This document shows, piece after piece, positions 10,209 through 19,043 of a DNA stretch of 59,181 nucleotides. The position numbers were made by a program, and so were the translations under genes. The notes under the pieces are model-generated. The model worked only from the letters and a program-made list of their open reading frames with translations. It ran no database searches and was not told where the DNA came from. Source of the stretch: Ectobacillus ponti. GTDB taxonomy: Bacteria; Bacillota; Bacilli; Bacillales; Bacillaceae_G. The stretch's first letter is position 1. Each line of letters opens with the position of its first letter. The DNA is taken from the NCBI RefSeq assembly GCF_024294785.1, contig NZ_JANCLT010000019.1, positions 1 through 59,181 on the forward strand, written 5' to 3'.

Positions 10209-11666
10209 ATGTCAAAACGAGTACGACTCCGGTATGCTCCGAGTCCAACGGGACATCTGCATATCGGCAACGCCAGAACGGCATTGTTCAATTATTTGTT
10301 TGCGAAGAATCAGGGCGGGGATTTTGTGATCCGCATTGAAGATACAGACTTGAAGCGCAATATTGCCGGCGGAGAAGAGAGCCAGCTGAAGAACCTGAGA
10401 TGGCTGGGTGTCGAGTGGGATGAAAGCATCGACAAGCCGGGCGCATACGGCCCTTACCGCCAGACAGAGCGCCTGGATATTTATCAGCGCTATACAGATG
10501 AGCTGCTCGAGAAAGGCCTTGTTTATAAGTGCTATTGCACAGAGGAAGAGCTGGAGGCAGAGCGTGAAGCACTGCAGGAGCAGGGGGCGAACCCGCAATA
10601 TTCCGGCAAGTGCCGCCATCTGACAGCAGAGCAGAAGGCAGCTTACGAGGCGGAAGGCCGTGTGCCAAGCATCCGCTTTATTGTGCCAAAGGGCAAGACA
10701 TACACGTTCACAGACCTTGTAAAAGGGGCAATCTCCTTCGAGTCCGATGAAATGGGTGACTTTGTCATCGTGAAAAAGGACGGCATTCCGACTTACAACT
10801 ATGCGGTTGTCGTGGATGACTATCTGATGGAAATTACGCATGTCCTGCGCGGGGAAGAGCATATTTCCAACACGCCGAAGCAGCTGATGATTTACGAAGT
10901 GTTCGGTTGGGAAGCACCGCAATTCGGCCATATGACGCTGATTGTGAACGAAAACCGCAAGAAGCTGAGCAAGCGTGATGAGTCTGTCATTCAGTTCATC
11001 CAGCAGTATGCGGACCTCGGCTACCTGCCTGAGGCCATGTTCAACTTCATCGGCCTGTTGGGCTGGTCTCCGGGCGGCGAGGAAGAGATTTTCACAAGCG
11101 GCCAATTCATTGAAATGTTTGATCCGGCGCGCTTGTCCAAGTCTCCGGCTGTCTTTGACACGCAGAAGCTGACATGGATGAACAACCAGTATATGAAGAT
11201 GCAGAGCCTGGACCGTGTGGTTGAGGTATGCCTGCCTCATCTTGTGAAGGCCGGTCTTGTGAAGGAAGAAATGACGGAGCAGGAAGCAGCCTGGGTGCGT
11301 GACCTGGTGGACTTGTACCACGAGCAGCTCAGCTACGGTGCGGAAATCATTGAGCTGTCCCAGCTGTTCTTCCGGGATGAGGTTGTATTCGAGGAAGAGG
11401 CAAAGGACATCCTGGCAGAGGAGCAGGTGCCAGAGGTGCTGCGCGCCTTCCTGGCAGAAGTGGAAGCAGCGGAGCAGCTGACCGCAGAAGCGGCACAGGC
11501 CGCCCTGAAGGCCGTGCAGAAGCAGACGGGGCAAAAGGGCAAGAAGCTGTTCATGCCTGTCCGTGTGGCGACAACAGGCCAGACACATGGCCGTGACCTG
11601 CCGAAGTCTCTCGCTTTGCTTGGCAAGGAAAAAATTGCGGCCAGAATTCAGAGCGTAATTGGTTAA
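10209..11666 (+). CDS. gltX: Glutamyl-tRNA synthetase
   Basis: Class I synthetase charging tRNA-Glu. In Bacillaceae it is normally non-discriminating and also charges tRNA-Gln for later amidation; that is family knowledge. The 485 residues carry the HIGH-type motif ([11 protein letters not shown]) and KLSKR (about residue 253). ATG 10209 is chosen because GGAAGGTG lies 7 bases upstream; a GTG at 10200 is inside that site. No T-box precedes it. Confidence 0.96.
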   Translation: MSKRVRLRYAPSPTGHLHIGNARTALFNYLFAKNQGGDFVIRIEDTDLKRNIAGGEESQLKNLRWLGVEWDESIDKPGAYGPYRQTERLDIYQRYTDELLEKGLVYKCYCTEEELEAEREALQEQGANPQYSGKCRHLTAEQKAAYEAEGRVPSIRFIVPKGKTYTFTDLVKGAISFESDEMGDFVIVKKDGIPTYNYAVVVDDYLMEITHVLRGEEHISNTPKQLMIYEVFGWEAPQFGHMTLIVNENRKKLSKRDESVIQFIQQYADLGYLPEAMFNFIGLLGWSPGGEEEIFTSGQFIEMFDPARLSKSPAVFDTQKLTWMNNQYMKMQSLDRVVEVCLPHLVKAGLVKEEMTEQEAAWVRDLVDLYHEQLSYGAEIIELSQLFFRDEVVFEEEAKDILAEEQVPEVLRAFLAEVEAAEQLTAEAAQAALKAVQKQTGQKGKKLFMPVRVATTGQTHGRDLPKSLALLGKEKIAARIQSVIG

Positions 11667-11692
11667 CATTTTGCCGGGCTGTGTCATATAAT
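11663..11692 (+). promoter_or_regulatory. Sigma-A promoter of the cysE T-box operon
   Basis: TTAACA (11663-11668), an 18-base spacer and TATAAT (11687-11692). The -35 overlaps the gltX stop codon, so cysE-cysS and the following genes have their own start despite the tight packing. Confidence 0.7.
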
Positions 11693-11716
11693 AAGAACAT
11701 TACGTATACGCATATC

Positions 11717-11955
11717 CAGAAAAAGCGACGAGAAGGAGAAGTAGCTGGACCCTTTCTTTTCAGAGAGAACCGCCTTGGGCTGTGAGCGGTTTAAGAGAGG
11801 TCCTGTGAAATGCGCCTTTGAGTCTTCTGCTGAACTCTAAGTAGGCAGAAGCGGCCACACGCCGTTACCGTGCATGAGTTGGGGCTCATCAGCCCAATCA
11901 GAGTGGAACCGCGCCAAAGGCGTCTCTGTCGTTGTACAGAGGCGTCTTTTTATTT
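11717..11955 (+). promoter_or_regulatory. T-box riboswitch, cysteine type, controlling cysE-cysS
   Basis: Stem I spans about 11740-11830, with GGACC/GGTCC, an apical CCGCC...GCGG helix and a specifier loop containing TGC (11811-11813). The conserved T-box AATCAGAGTGGAACCGCG is at 11896-11913. Its bulge reads UGGA, which pairs with tRNA ending UCCA; tRNA-Cys has U at that position. The terminator is AAGGCGTCTCTG / CAGAGGCGTCTT (11918-11947) followed by a T-run. Uncharged tRNA-Cys would favour the antiterminator and turn on cysteine synthesis and charging. The specifier reading also allows ATG, so the Cys call rests on TGC, UGGA and the downstream genes together. Confidence 0.93.
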
Positions 11956-11982
11956 TTCTTGAAATGAGAAGGGGGAACTGCC

Positions 11983-12651
11983 GTGCTGAAGCGGATGAAG
12001 GAGGACATTGAGGTTATTTTTGAGCAGGACCCGGCCGCCAGAACCTATATAGAGGTAATCCTGACGTATTCCGGGCTGCATGCGATCTGGGCTTATCGTG
12101 TGGCTCATGCATTTTATAAGCGGCGTTTCTTTTTTATCGCCCGGGCCATTTCCCAAATCAGCCGCTTTTTCACCGGTATTGAAATTCATCCGGGCGCAAA
12201 AATCGGCAGGCGCTTCTTCATCGACCATGGCATGGGAGTTGTAGTGGGGGAAACCTGCGAAATTGGCGATAATGTTACTATCTATCAGGGTGTGACACTT
12301 GGGGGGACCGGCAAGGAAAAAGGAAAGCGGCATCCGACAATTAAAGATAATGTGTTAATCGCAACCGGCGCCAAGGTGCTTGGCTCCATTACAGTAGGCG
12401 AGAATTCCAAAGTTGGTGCAGGCTCTGTTGTGCTGAAGGAGGTTCCGCCAAACTCCACAGTGGTAGGAATTCCGGGCAAGGTTGTGATCCAGAATGGAAT
12501 TAAGGTGGCGCAGCGGGACCTTGATCACTGTAACCTCCCGGATCCGGTGGCTGATAAGCTTCGGGTCATGGAACTGGAAATTCAGCAGCTCAAGGAGCAA
12601 TTGAAGGATGTAAAGGAAGGGAAGGATTCAAATGACTATTTATCTCTATAA
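11983..12651 (+). CDS. cysE: Serine O-acetyltransferase
   Basis: Makes O-acetylserine from serine and acetyl-CoA, the first step of cysteine synthesis. The 222 residues have the N-terminal helical domain and a left-handed beta-helix of hexapeptide repeats ([20 protein letters not shown], then [20 protein letters not shown]). GTG start at 11983 follows AGAAGGGGG. It overlaps cysS by 20 bases. Control by the upstream T-box couples supply of cysteine to the charging state of tRNA-Cys. Confidence 0.96.
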   Translation: MLKRMKEDIEVIFEQDPAARTYIEVILTYSGLHAIWAYRVAHAFYKRRFFFIARAISQISRFFTGIEIHPGAKIGRRFFIDHGMGVVVGETCEIGDNVTIYQGVTLGGTGKEKGKRHPTIKDNVLIATGAKVLGSITVGENSKVGAGSVVLKEVPPNSTVVGIPGKVVIQNGIKVAQRDLDHCNLPDPVADKLRVMELEIQQLKEQLKDVKEGKDSNDYLSL

Positions 12652-14032
12652 CACCTTAAGCCGTAAAAAGGAGAAGTTCGTGCCGCTTGAAGAGGGCAAG
12701 GTCAAGATGTATGTGTGTGGACCGACCGTGTATAACTATATCCATATCGGAAATGCCCGTCCGGCCATTGTGTTCGATACAGTGCGCCGTTACCTCGAAT
12801 ATAAGGGCTATGAGGTGCGGTATGTGTCCAATTTTACAGATGTGGACGATAAGCTCATCAAGGCCGCCAATCAACTGGGGGAAGAAGTGCCGGTGATTGC
12901 GGAGCGCTTCATCAATGCCTACTTTGAGGACGTGACAGCGCTGGGCTGCCGCCATGCCGATGTGCATCCGCGGGTCACGGAGAGCATGGATATTATCATT
13001 GATTTTATCGCACAGCTGATTGACAAGGGCTTTGCCTATGAGTCCGGCGGCGATGTGTATTACAGAACAAAGGAATTTAAAGAGTACGGCAAGCTGTCCC
13101 ACCAGTCGATTGCCGAGCTGCGCCACGGTGCCCGCATTGAAGTCGATGAAAGAAAGCAAGATCCGCTCGACTTCGTGCTTTGGAAGGCGGCGAAGGAAGG
13201 CGAGATTTTCTGGGAGAGCCCATGGGGCAAGGGGCGTCCGGGCTGGCATATCGAGTGCTCTGCCATGGCGAAGAAATATCTGGGTGATACCATTGATATC
13301 CATGCTGGCGGACAGGATTTGGCCTTCCCGCACCATGAAAATGAAATTGCGCAGTCTGAAGCGCTGAACGGTAAGACATTTGCGAACTATTGGATGCATA
13401 ACGGCTATATCAACATCGACAATGAGAAGATGTCCAAATCATTGGGGAACTTCATCCTGGTGCATGATATCATCAAGCAATATGATCCGCAGCTGATTCG
13501 TTTCTTCATGCTGTCCGTGCACTACCGCCATCCGATCAACTTCAGCGAAGAGCTGCTGCAGAGCACGCAAAAAGGGCTGGAGCGCATCCGCAATGCGTAT
13601 GAGAACCTGAAGCACCGCATGGAAAGCAGCACGAACCTGACGGATGAAGACCAGAAGTGGCTGTCTGAGCTGCAGGCCTTCCGTCCGGCTTTCGAAAAAG
13701 CAATGGATGATGATTTTAATACGGCAAATGCGGTAACGGAGCTGTACAATTTGGCAAACCACGCCAATCAGTACCTGCTGGAGCAGCATACATCCGCAGC
13801 CGTCATTGAAGCATACATGAAGGAGTTTGACGCCTTATTCGGTGTCCTCGGCCTTGATGTGATGAAGTCCGAAGAGCTGCTGGATGAGGAGATTGAAGCG
13901 ATGATTGAGCAGCGCGTGCAAGCCCGTAAAAACCGGGATTTTGCTTTGGCAGACCAAATCCGCGATGAGCTGAAGGCGCGCAACATCATTCTGGAGGACA
14001 CAGCGCAGGGCGTACGCTGGAAACGAGGATGA
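12632..14032 (+). CDS. cysS: Cysteinyl-tRNA synthetase
   Basis: Class I synthetase charging tRNA-Cys. The 466 residues include the zinc cysteine followed by the HIGH-like motif ([16 protein letters not shown]), zinc ligands [13 protein letters not shown], and KMSKSLGN. The start lies within the end of cysE, with AAGGAAGG just upstream, so the two are translationally coupled. The stop overlaps the mrnC start by 4 bases. Confidence 0.97.
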   Translation: MTIYLYNTLSRKKEKFVPLEEGKVKMYVCGPTVYNYIHIGNARPAIVFDTVRRYLEYKGYEVRYVSNFTDVDDKLIKAANQLGEEVPVIAERFINAYFEDVTALGCRHADVHPRVTESMDIIIDFIAQLIDKGFAYESGGDVYYRTKEFKEYGKLSHQSIAELRHGARIEVDERKQDPLDFVLWKAAKEGEIFWESPWGKGRPGWHIECSAMAKKYLGDTIDIHAGGQDLAFPHHENEIAQSEALNGKTFANYWMHNGYINIDNEKMSKSLGNFILVHDIIKQYDPQLIRFFMLSVHYRHPINFSEELLQSTQKGLERIRNAYENLKHRMESSTNLTDEDQKWLSELQAFRPAFEKAMDDDFNTANAVTELYNLANHANQYLLEQHTSAAVIEAYMKEFDALFGVLGLDVMKSEELLDEEIEAMIEQRVQARKNRDFALADQIRDELKARNIILEDTAQGVRWKRG

Positions 14033-14442
14033 GTATGATTGACCCGAAGCAGCTGAACAGTTTAGCTTTGGCATACATGGGTGATGCTGTGTATGAGCAG
14101 CAGGTGCGGCATCACCTGCTGTCACTGGGGACGGTGCGGCCGAATCAGCTGCACCGCCTCAGCACCCAGTATGTGTCGGCAAAGGCGCAGGCGAAAATCG
14201 TGCGCGCCTGGCTGGAGACGGACATGCTGACAGAAGAGGAAAGAGCCGTGGTGATGCGGGGACGCAACGCCAAATCAGGCTCGGTGCCAAAGAACACAGA
14301 TGTGCAAACATACCGGTATGGGACAGCTTTTGAAGCTCTGATCGGCTATCATTATCTGTCGCACCATGAAGAGCGGCTGCAGCAGCTGATGACTGCAGCC
14401 ATTGCAGTCATAGAACAACAGGAAGAAGGAATCAAGCAATGA
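14029..14442 (+). CDS. mrnC: Mini-ribonuclease III
   Basis: Matures 23S rRNA ends by cutting double-stranded RNA. The 137 residues form an RNase III catalytic domain ([19 protein letters not shown] with the acidic metal ligand) and no double-stranded RNA-binding domain, the hallmark of Mini-III. Overlaps cysS (ATGA) and rlmB (ATGA), so it sits inside one translated unit. Confidence 0.95.
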   Translation: MSMIDPKQLNSLALAYMGDAVYEQQVRHHLLSLGTVRPNQLHRLSTQYVSAKAQAKIVRAWLETDMLTEEERAVVMRGRNAKSGSVPKNTDVQTYRYGTAFEALIGYHYLSHHEERLQQLMTAAIAVIEQQEEGIKQ

Positions 14443-15179
14443 GCCAGGAATATATTATCGGCAGAAATCCTGTCATCGAGGCGCTTAGGTCCGGACGGGA
14501 TATTAATAAAATATGGGTGGCGGAAGGGGCGGCCAAGGGGCAGATTCAGGTTGTCCTGCAGCTGGCGAAGGAAAATGGCGTCATCATCCAGCAGTCTCCG
14601 AAGAAGAAGCTGGACCAGATGGTGGAGGGCAACCATCAGGGAGTCATTGCCCAGGTGGCAGCCTATCAGTACGCAGAGCTGGACGATCTGTTCCGCGTGG
14701 CAGAGGAACGGAATGAAGCGCCATTTTTCCTGCTGCTGGATGAAATCGAAGATCCGCACAATCTGGGGTCCATCATGCGGACGGCGGATGCAGCAGGTGC
14801 CCATGGCATCATCATTCCAAAGCGCCGGGCAGTTGGCCTGACGGCAACGGTTGCGAAGTCTTCCACGGGTGCGATTGAATACATCCCGGTCGTGCGCGTG
14901 ACGAACATGGTCCGCACCATGGAGGAATTGAAGGAGCGCGGCGTATGGATTGCCGGAACCGATGCAAAGGGGAAGGATGACTACCGCAACCTGGATGGCA
15001 TGATGCCAATCGGACTTGTCATCGGCAGCGAGGGACGCGGCATGAGCCGTCTTGTGCGTGATACATGCGACTTCCTTGTGCAGCTTCCAATGGCCGGCAA
15101 GGTCACATCCTTAAATGCTTCTGTAGCGGCAAGCCTGCTTATGTATGAGGTATATCGAAAGCGCCATCCGCTCGGGTGA
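14439..15179 (+). CDS. rlmB: 23S rRNA 2'-O-ribose methyltransferase RlmB (SPOUT family)
   Basis: TrmH-family enzyme; RlmB methylates a guanosine in domain V of 23S rRNA. The 246 residues have an N-terminal L30e-like substrate domain and a C-terminal knotted SPOUT domain with motifs [31 protein letters not shown] and [15 protein letters not shown]. Exact target in this organism is inferred from the family. Neighbour of mrnC, another 23S maturation gene. Confidence 0.92.
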   Translation: MSQEYIIGRNPVIEALRSGRDINKIWVAEGAAKGQIQVVLQLAKENGVIIQQSPKKKLDQMVEGNHQGVIAQVAAYQYAELDDLFRVAEERNEAPFFLLLDEIEDPHNLGSIMRTADAAGAHGIIIPKRRAVGLTATVAKSSTGAIEYIPVVRVTNMVRTMEELKERGVWIAGTDAKGKDDYRNLDGMMPIGLVIGSEGRGMSRLVRDTCDFLVQLPMAGKVTSLNASVAASLLMYEVYRKRHPLG

Positions 15180-15185
15180 GCCGGC

Positions 15186-15698
15186 ATGAAGGAAATCCTG
15201 GTTGTTGACGGCTACAATATTATTGGAGCTTGGGCGGATTTGCGGAAGCTGAAGGACAATGACCTGCAGGCGGCGCGCGACCTGCTGATTGATAAGATGG
15301 CGGAATATCAAGGGTACACCGGCACGCGCGTCATTATCGTATTTGACGCCCATTATGTGCAGGGCACGGAGAAGAAGCTGAAGCAGGCCAAGGTTGAGGT
15401 GATTTTCACCCGGAAGAACCAGACGGCGGATGAGCGGATTGAACAGCTGGCCATTGAACTGCGGAGCATTGATACCCGCATCCATGTGGCAACATCTGAT
15501 TTTACAGAGCAGTGGGTGATTTTTGGACAAGGCGCTTTGCGCAAGTCCGCCCGGGAGCTGGAGATTGAAGTGCAGTCGATGGAAGGGCAGGTCCGGAGCA
15601 ATATTCGCGAGAAGAATGAGCAAAAGCCGGCCTTTCGTTCGCTGTTCAGTAAAGAAGTTACAGAAAAATTAGAAAAATTAAGGCGGGGAGAGCGTTAA
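15186..15698 (+). CDS. rae1: Ribosome-dependent mRNA endonuclease Rae1 (YacP, NYN domain)
   Basis: NYN/PIN-like nuclease that in B. subtilis cleaves certain mRNAs in the ribosomal A site. The 170 residues open with VVDGYNIIGAW, the catalytic Asp motif, with further acidic residues around FDAHYV and TADERIEQLA. It follows rlmB by 6 bases. Its stop is inside a terminator hairpin whose 3' arm overlaps the sigH -35 element. Confidence 0.93.
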   Translation: MKEILVVDGYNIIGAWADLRKLKDNDLQAARDLLIDKMAEYQGYTGTRVIIVFDAHYVQGTEKKLKQAKVEVIFTRKNQTADERIEQLAIELRSIDTRIHVATSDFTEQWVIFGQGALRKSARELEIEVQSMEGQVRSNIREKNEQKPAFRSLFSKEVTEKLEKLRRGER

Positions 15699-15716
15699 GC
15701 CATTGACGCTCTTTTT
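15689..15716 (+). terminator. Terminator at the end of rae1, merged with the sigH promoter
   Basis: AGAGCGT (15689-15695) pairs with ACGCTCT (15706-15712), then TTTT. The stop codon of rae1 is in the loop. The 3' arm shares bases with the sigH -35 TTGACG (15703-15708). Confidence 0.75.
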
Positions 15717-15732
15717 GTCATTACTGTATAAT
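15703..15732 (+). promoter_or_regulatory. Sigma-A promoter of sigH
   Basis: TTGACG, an 18-base spacer and TATAAT (15727-15732). In B. subtilis sigH is transcribed by sigma-A and repressed by AbrB; the A/T-rich spacer is compatible with AbrB but no defined site can be named. Confidence 0.8.
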
Positions 15733-15765
15733 ATTTCTATCTTAGCAGCGGTCGGGGTGATGAGA

Positions 15766-16422
15766 GTGGAAGCAGACATCTTAAACGAAAGCGGCATGAA
15801 ATACCTGGGTCTTGAGGACGAAGAGATTGTAGAATTAGTGAAGCAAGGACAGAATGAAGCGCTGGAATACTTGATTCATAAGTATAAGAACTTCGTTCGG
15901 GCAAAATCGAGATCGTATTTTCTTGTCGGCGCAGACCGGGAGGATATTGTGCAGGAAGGAATGATCGGGCTTTTTAAGGCGATACGCGATTATAAAGAGG
16001 ACAAGCTGTCTTCCTTCAAGGCCTTTGCGGAGCTCTGCATTACGCGCCAGATCATCACAGCGATTAAAACAGCAACAAGACAGAAGCATATTCCGCTGAA
16101 CTCGTATGTATCATTGGACAAGCCTATTTATGATGAGGAGTCTGACCGTACCCTTTTGGATGTCATTTCAGAAACAAAGGTGATGGATCCGGAGGAAATG
16201 ATTATCAACCAAGAGGAATATGTCGACATCGAGCTCAAAATTTCAGAATTATTGAGCGATTTGGAAAGAAAGGTTCTTTCCTTGTACCTGGATGGGCGCT
16301 CCTACCAGGAGATTTCCGAGCAGCTGAACCGCCATGTCAAGTCCATCGACAATGCCCTGCAGCGCGTCAAGCGCAAGCTCGAGCGCTACGTTGAAATGAG
16401 GGAAAGTACAGCCTTAGCGTGA
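15766..16422 (+). CDS. sigH: RNA polymerase sigma-H factor
   Basis: Directs the switch to stationary phase, competence and sporulation. The 218 residues (from GTG 15766) contain the core-binding and -10 regions (FVRAKSRSYFLVGADREDIV, DKLSSFKAFAELCITRQI) and the region 4 helix-turn-helix (LDGRSYQEISEQLNRHVKSI). GTG 15766 is preferred because GGGGTGAT ends at proper spacing and the length equals that of B. subtilis SigH; ATG 15760 is too close to that site. Flanked by its own promoter and terminator. Confidence 0.95.
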   Translation: MEADILNESGMKYLGLEDEEIVELVKQGQNEALEYLIHKYKNFVRAKSRSYFLVGADREDIVQEGMIGLFKAIRDYKEDKLSSFKAFAELCITRQIITAIKTATRQKHIPLNSYVSLDKPIYDEESDRTLLDVISETKVMDPEEMIINQEEYVDIELKISELLSDLERKVLSLYLDGRSYQEISEQLNRHVKSIDNALQRVKRKLERYVEMRESTALA

Positions 16423-16424
16423 GG

Positions 16425-16453
16425 ATGAGGTGCCTGAAGGCATCTCATTTTTT
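16425..16453 (+). terminator. Terminator after sigH
   Basis: ATGAGGTGCC pairs with GGCATCTCAT around a TGAA tetraloop, followed by six or more T. It starts 2 bases after the stop codon. Confidence 0.9.
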
Positions 16454-16472
16454 ATCCGCGCATGACCTCTCA

Positions 16473-16501
16473 TTGACAGTCTCTTTTTAAATATGTTACA
16501 T
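16473..16501 (+). promoter_or_regulatory. Sigma-A promoter of rpmGB-secE
   Basis: TTGACA (16473-16478), a 17-base spacer and TTACAT (16496-16501), 37 bases before the L33 start. Confidence 0.75.
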
Positions 16502-16537
16502 TTTTAAAGACATAGTGCTCAGAGGCTGGTGTAAACA

Positions 16538-16684
16538 ATGACCAAAAAAGTTGTGCTCGCATGCTCGGAATGCAACAGCAGAAACTACTCCACTACGAAG
16601 AGTACAAGCAATCACGAGCGCTTGGAAACGAAAAAATTTTGCAAGGTTTGCAATGAACATACAATGCACAGAGAAACAAAATAA
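16538..16684 (+). CDS. rpmGB: Ribosomal protein L33 (zinc-binding form)
   Basis: Small 50S protein of 48 residues. Two CxxC pairs ([10 protein letters not shown] and FCKVCNEH) mark the zinc-containing C+ form. Lies ahead of secE and nusG as in Bacillus. The ribosome site (GGCTGGTG) is weaker than for other ribosomal genes here. Confidence 0.93.
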   Translation: MTKKVVLACSECNSRNYSTTKSTSNHERLETKKFCKVCNEHTMHRETK

Positions 16685-16714
16685 TACTCTCGACTCACAC
16701 TGGAGGTTCCGTAC

Positions 16715-16894
16715 ATGCGTTTGACTGACTTTTTCCGCAACGTCGCACGCGAAATGAAAAAAGTAAGCTGGCCGAAGCGAGGCGAATTGTTCCGCTCCAC
16801 TCTTACTGTTATTGCGACAGTTGCCTTCTTTGCTGTTTTCTTCGCAGTGCTTGACTTGGGCATTTCCTCATTAATTCGCCTAATTCTTGAATAA
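16715..16894 (+). CDS. secE: Protein translocase subunit SecE
   Basis: Clamps SecY in the plasma-membrane export channel. The 59 residues are the short Gram-positive form: an amphipathic N-terminal helix with the conserved KKVSWPKRGEL motif and one membrane segment. TGGAGGTT precedes the ATG. Sits 30 bases after L33. Confidence 0.94.
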   Translation: MRLTDFFRNVAREMKKVSWPKRGELFRSTLTVIATVAFFAVFFAVLDLGISSLIRLILE

Positions 16895-16908
16895 GAAGCA
16901 CTTTTCCA

Positions 16909-16917
16909 TGATATAAT
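16909..16917 (+). promoter_or_regulatory. Extended -10 promoter for nusG
   Basis: TGA-TATAAT (16909-16917), 15 bases after the secE stop. A -35-like TTGAAT lies 19 bases upstream, so the extended -10 probably carries it. Transcripts would start near 16924 and run straight into the hairpin at 16943. Confidence 0.55.
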
Positions 16918-16942
16918 GATAGCTATACAGACTACTGTGTTG

Positions 16943-16965
16943 AAAACCCGGTCCACGGGTTTTTT
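16943..16965 (+). terminator. Intrinsic terminator in the nusG leader (possible attenuator)
   Basis: AAAACCCG pairs with CGGG(T)TTT around GTCCA, followed by six T. It lies between the nusG promoter and the nusG gene, so it must be read through for nusG expression. It could end secE transcripts and also set nusG level. Confidence 0.75.
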
Positions 16966-16981
16966 AATTTGCGTAAAAACA

Positions 16982-17008
16982 GGGAGGGAAGGACGTTCGT
17001 CCTACATG
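16982..17008 (+). promoter_or_regulatory. Unusual nusG ribosome site with a hairpin between SD and start
   Basis: GGGAGG (16982-16987) is 18 bases from the first ATG, too far for normal use. The 12 bases 16991-17002 (GGACGTTCGTCC) form a tight hairpin that would bring the SD to about 6-9 bases from the paired ATGs at 17006 and 17009. Confidence 0.55.
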
Positions 17009-17542
17009 ATGGAAAAACGTTGGTATGTAGTACATACGTACTCAGGATATGAAAACAAGGTAAAAACAAACTTAGAGAAACGTGTCGAGTCCATGGGCAT
17101 GCAAGATAAAATCTTCCGCGTCGTAGTGCCGGAGGAAACAGAAGTGGAAATGAAGAATGGCAAGGAAAAGCTGACAAAGCGCAAGGTATTCCCTGGCTAT
17201 GTCATCGTAGAGCTCGTCATGACAGACGATTCCTGGTATGTAGTGCGTAATACACCAGGTGTAACAGGCTTCGTAGGCTCTGCCGGCTCCGGCTCCAAGC
17301 CGACTCCGCTGCTGGAGGAGGAAGTGGCTGTTATCCTGAAGCGCATGGGCGTGGAAACAGACAAGGTGGACTTCGACTTCGAACTGCGTGAAACAGTGCG
17401 CGTGAAGGAAGGTCCATTTGCGAACTATACAGGCGCCATCGAAGAGATCGACATGGAGAAGCAGAAGGTGAAGGTGCTCGTTGACATGTTCGGCCGCGAG
17501 ACGCCAGTTGAGCTTGATTTTGCCCAGGTTGAAAAATTATAA
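17009..17542 (+). CDS. nusG: Transcription elongation/termination factor NusG
   Basis: Binds RNA polymerase and, in Bacillus, strengthens pausing at T-rich sites. The 177 residues hold the NGN domain (KRWYVVHTYSGYENKVK, FPGYVIVE, NTPGVTGFVG) and a C-terminal KOW domain (VRVKEGPFANYTGAIEEI). The start at 17009 (MEKRWY) fits B. subtilis NusG; an adjacent ATG at 17006 would add one residue. Confidence 0.96.
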   Translation: MEKRWYVVHTYSGYENKVKTNLEKRVESMGMQDKIFRVVVPEETEVEMKNGKEKLTKRKVFPGYVIVELVMTDDSWYVVRNTPGVTGFVGSAGSGSKPTPLLEEEVAVILKRMGVETDKVDFDFELRETVRVKEGPFANYTGAIEEIDMEKQKVKVLVDMFGRETPVELDFAQVEKL

Positions 17543-17551
17543 ACGAATAAC

Positions 17552-17580
17552 TTGAAATGAAATGTAAAAAGTGATAATAT
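17552..17580 (+). promoter_or_regulatory. Candidate promoter of rplK
   Basis: TTGAAA (17552-17557), a 17-base spacer and TAATAT (17575-17580), just after nusG. Leaves a leader of about 120 bases before L11. Confidence 0.5.
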
Positions 17581-17654
17581 CTTTTAGGTCAGTATGTCTT
17601 CAGTATTGAGGGCAACTTACCAAAGGCTTGTATCTCATTGCAGATAGAAGAAGA

Positions 17655-17682
17655 GTGGGAGGGCAGACAGCCCATTTACCAC
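17655..17682 (+). promoter_or_regulatory. Hairpin in rplK leader, candidate L1-binding site
   Basis: GTGG pairs with CCAC and GGGC with GCCC, separated by an asymmetric internal loop (GA against ATTTA) and capped by AGACA. Two short helices with an asymmetric loop is the general form of L1 sites on 23S rRNA and on L11-L1 mRNAs. The link to L1 is inference. Confidence 0.5.
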
Positions 17683-17708
17683 ATCACGGACTTAAGGAGG
17701 TGTGTCTC

Positions 17709-18134
17709 GTGGCTAAAAAGGTAATTAAAGTTGTAAAACTACAAATTCCTGCAGGTAAAGCAAACCCAGCTCCACCAGTTGGTCCGGCACTTGGACAAGC
17801 AGGTGTGAACATCATGGGCTTCTGTAAAGAGTTCAACGCTCGTACAGCTGACCAAGCTGGTCTTATCATCCCTGTTGAAATTACGGTATTTGAAGACCGT
17901 TCCTTCACTTTCATTACAAAGACTCCGCCAGCGGCAGTTCTGCTGAAGGTTGTAGCTGGTATCCAGTCTGGTTCTGGCGTGCCGAACCGTAATAAAGTGG
18001 CAACAGTGAAGCGTGATAAAGTTCGCGAAATCGCAGAACAAAAGATGCCTGACCTTAACGCTGCTAGCGTAGAAGCTGCAATGCGCATGGTTGAAGGTAC
18101 TGCACGCAGCATGGGTATCGTAATCGAAGACTAA
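17709..18134 (+). CDS. rplK: Ribosomal protein L11
   Basis: Part of the GTPase-associated centre and needed for RelA activation by stalled ribosomes. The 141 residues match the family throughout ([34 protein letters not shown]). GTG start at 17709 has AAGGAGGTGTG in front; the frame is open upstream but without support. Confidence 0.97.
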   Translation: MAKKVIKVVKLQIPAGKANPAPPVGPALGQAGVNIMGFCKEFNARTADQAGLIIPVEITVFEDRSFTFITKTPPAAVLLKVVAGIQSGSGVPNRNKVATVKRDKVREIAEQKMPDLNAASVEAAMRMVEGTARSMGIVIED

Positions 18135-18148
18135 TTCGATTTTTTGGG

Positions 18149-18179
18149 GGTTGCGGGTCTGGAAATCCAATTCGCAACC
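18149..18179 (+). terminator. Hairpin between rplK and rplA
   Basis: GGTTGCG pairs with CGCAACC, then TTTATT. The T-run is short, so it may be a partial terminator or an RNA end-protecting structure. Confidence 0.45.
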
Positions 18180-18311
18180 TTTATTAACGTAACCAACTGT
18201 ATTTTTGATATACAGGGCATGCTCCGGCCCGTTGCTTCGGCAGAATCTGCATAGCAGAGGGAGACACGTGGGAGGTTATTCCGCTAAAACCACATCGAGG
18301 AGGAAATGAAA

Positions 18312-19004
18312 ATGGCGAAAAGAGGCAAGAAGTATCTAGAAGCTGCGAAGCTTGTAGACCGCGCAACTGCTTACTCTGTAACAGATGCAATCGAGCTAGT
18401 AAAGAAAACAAACATCGCTAAGTTTGATGCGAGCGTAGAAGCTGCATTCCGTCTTGGCGTTGACCCTAAGAAAGCTGACCAGCAAATCCGTGGCGCAGTT
18501 GTTCTGCCGCACGGTACTGGTAAAGTGCAACGCGTACTTGTATTCGCACGCGGTGAGAAGGCGAAAGAAGCAGAAGCTGCTGGCGCTGACTTCGTAGGCG
18601 ATGCAGACTACATCAACAAGATCCAGCAAGGCTGGTTCGACTTTGACGTAGTAGTGGCAACTCCAGACATGATGGGTGAAGTAGGCCGCCTTGGCCGCGT
18701 ATTGGGTCCTAAAGGCCTGATGCCAAACCCTAAGACAGGCACAGTTACTTTCGATGTAACGAAGGCTGTTAACGACATCAAAGCTGGTAAAGTTGAATAC
18801 CGCGTTGACAAAGCGGGCAACATCCACGTTCCAATCGGTAAGGTATCCTTCGACAGCACAAAGCTTGCTGAGAACCTGGCAACAGTTCAAGAAGCTCTTG
18901 TGAAGGCGAAGCCAGCTGCTGCAAAAGGCACTTACATGAAGAACGTAACAGTTGCTTCTACAATGGGCCCTGGCGTGAAAGTAGACGCTTCTACAATCGG
19001 CTAA
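18312..19004 (+). CDS. rplA: Ribosomal protein L1
   Basis: Forms the mobile L1 stalk that helps tRNA leave the E site, and commonly represses its own mRNA. The 230 residues begin [16 protein letters not shown] and contain [15 protein letters not shown] 18312 is preferred over 18306 because GAGGAGG is 8 bases away. About 177 bases of leader separate it from L11, longer than usual within an operon. Confidence 0.97.
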   Translation: MAKRGKKYLEAAKLVDRATAYSVTDAIELVKKTNIAKFDASVEAAFRLGVDPKKADQQIRGAVVLPHGTGKVQRVLVFARGEKAKEAEAAGADFVGDADYINKIQQGWFDFDVVVATPDMMGEVGRLGRVLGPKGLMPNPKTGTVTFDVTKAVNDIKAGKVEYRVDKAGNIHVPIGKVSFDSTKLAENLATVQEALVKAKPAAAKGTYMKNVTVASTMGPGVKVDASTIG

Positions 19005-19014
19005 TAATTGGAAG

Positions 19015-19043
19015 TTGACTTCATAACGAAGTTTCGATATAAT
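19015..19043 (+). promoter_or_regulatory. Sigma-A promoter of rplJL
   Basis: TTGACT (19015-19020), 17-base spacer, TATAAT (19038-19043). Nearly consensus; separates rplJL control from rplKA. Confidence 0.85.
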
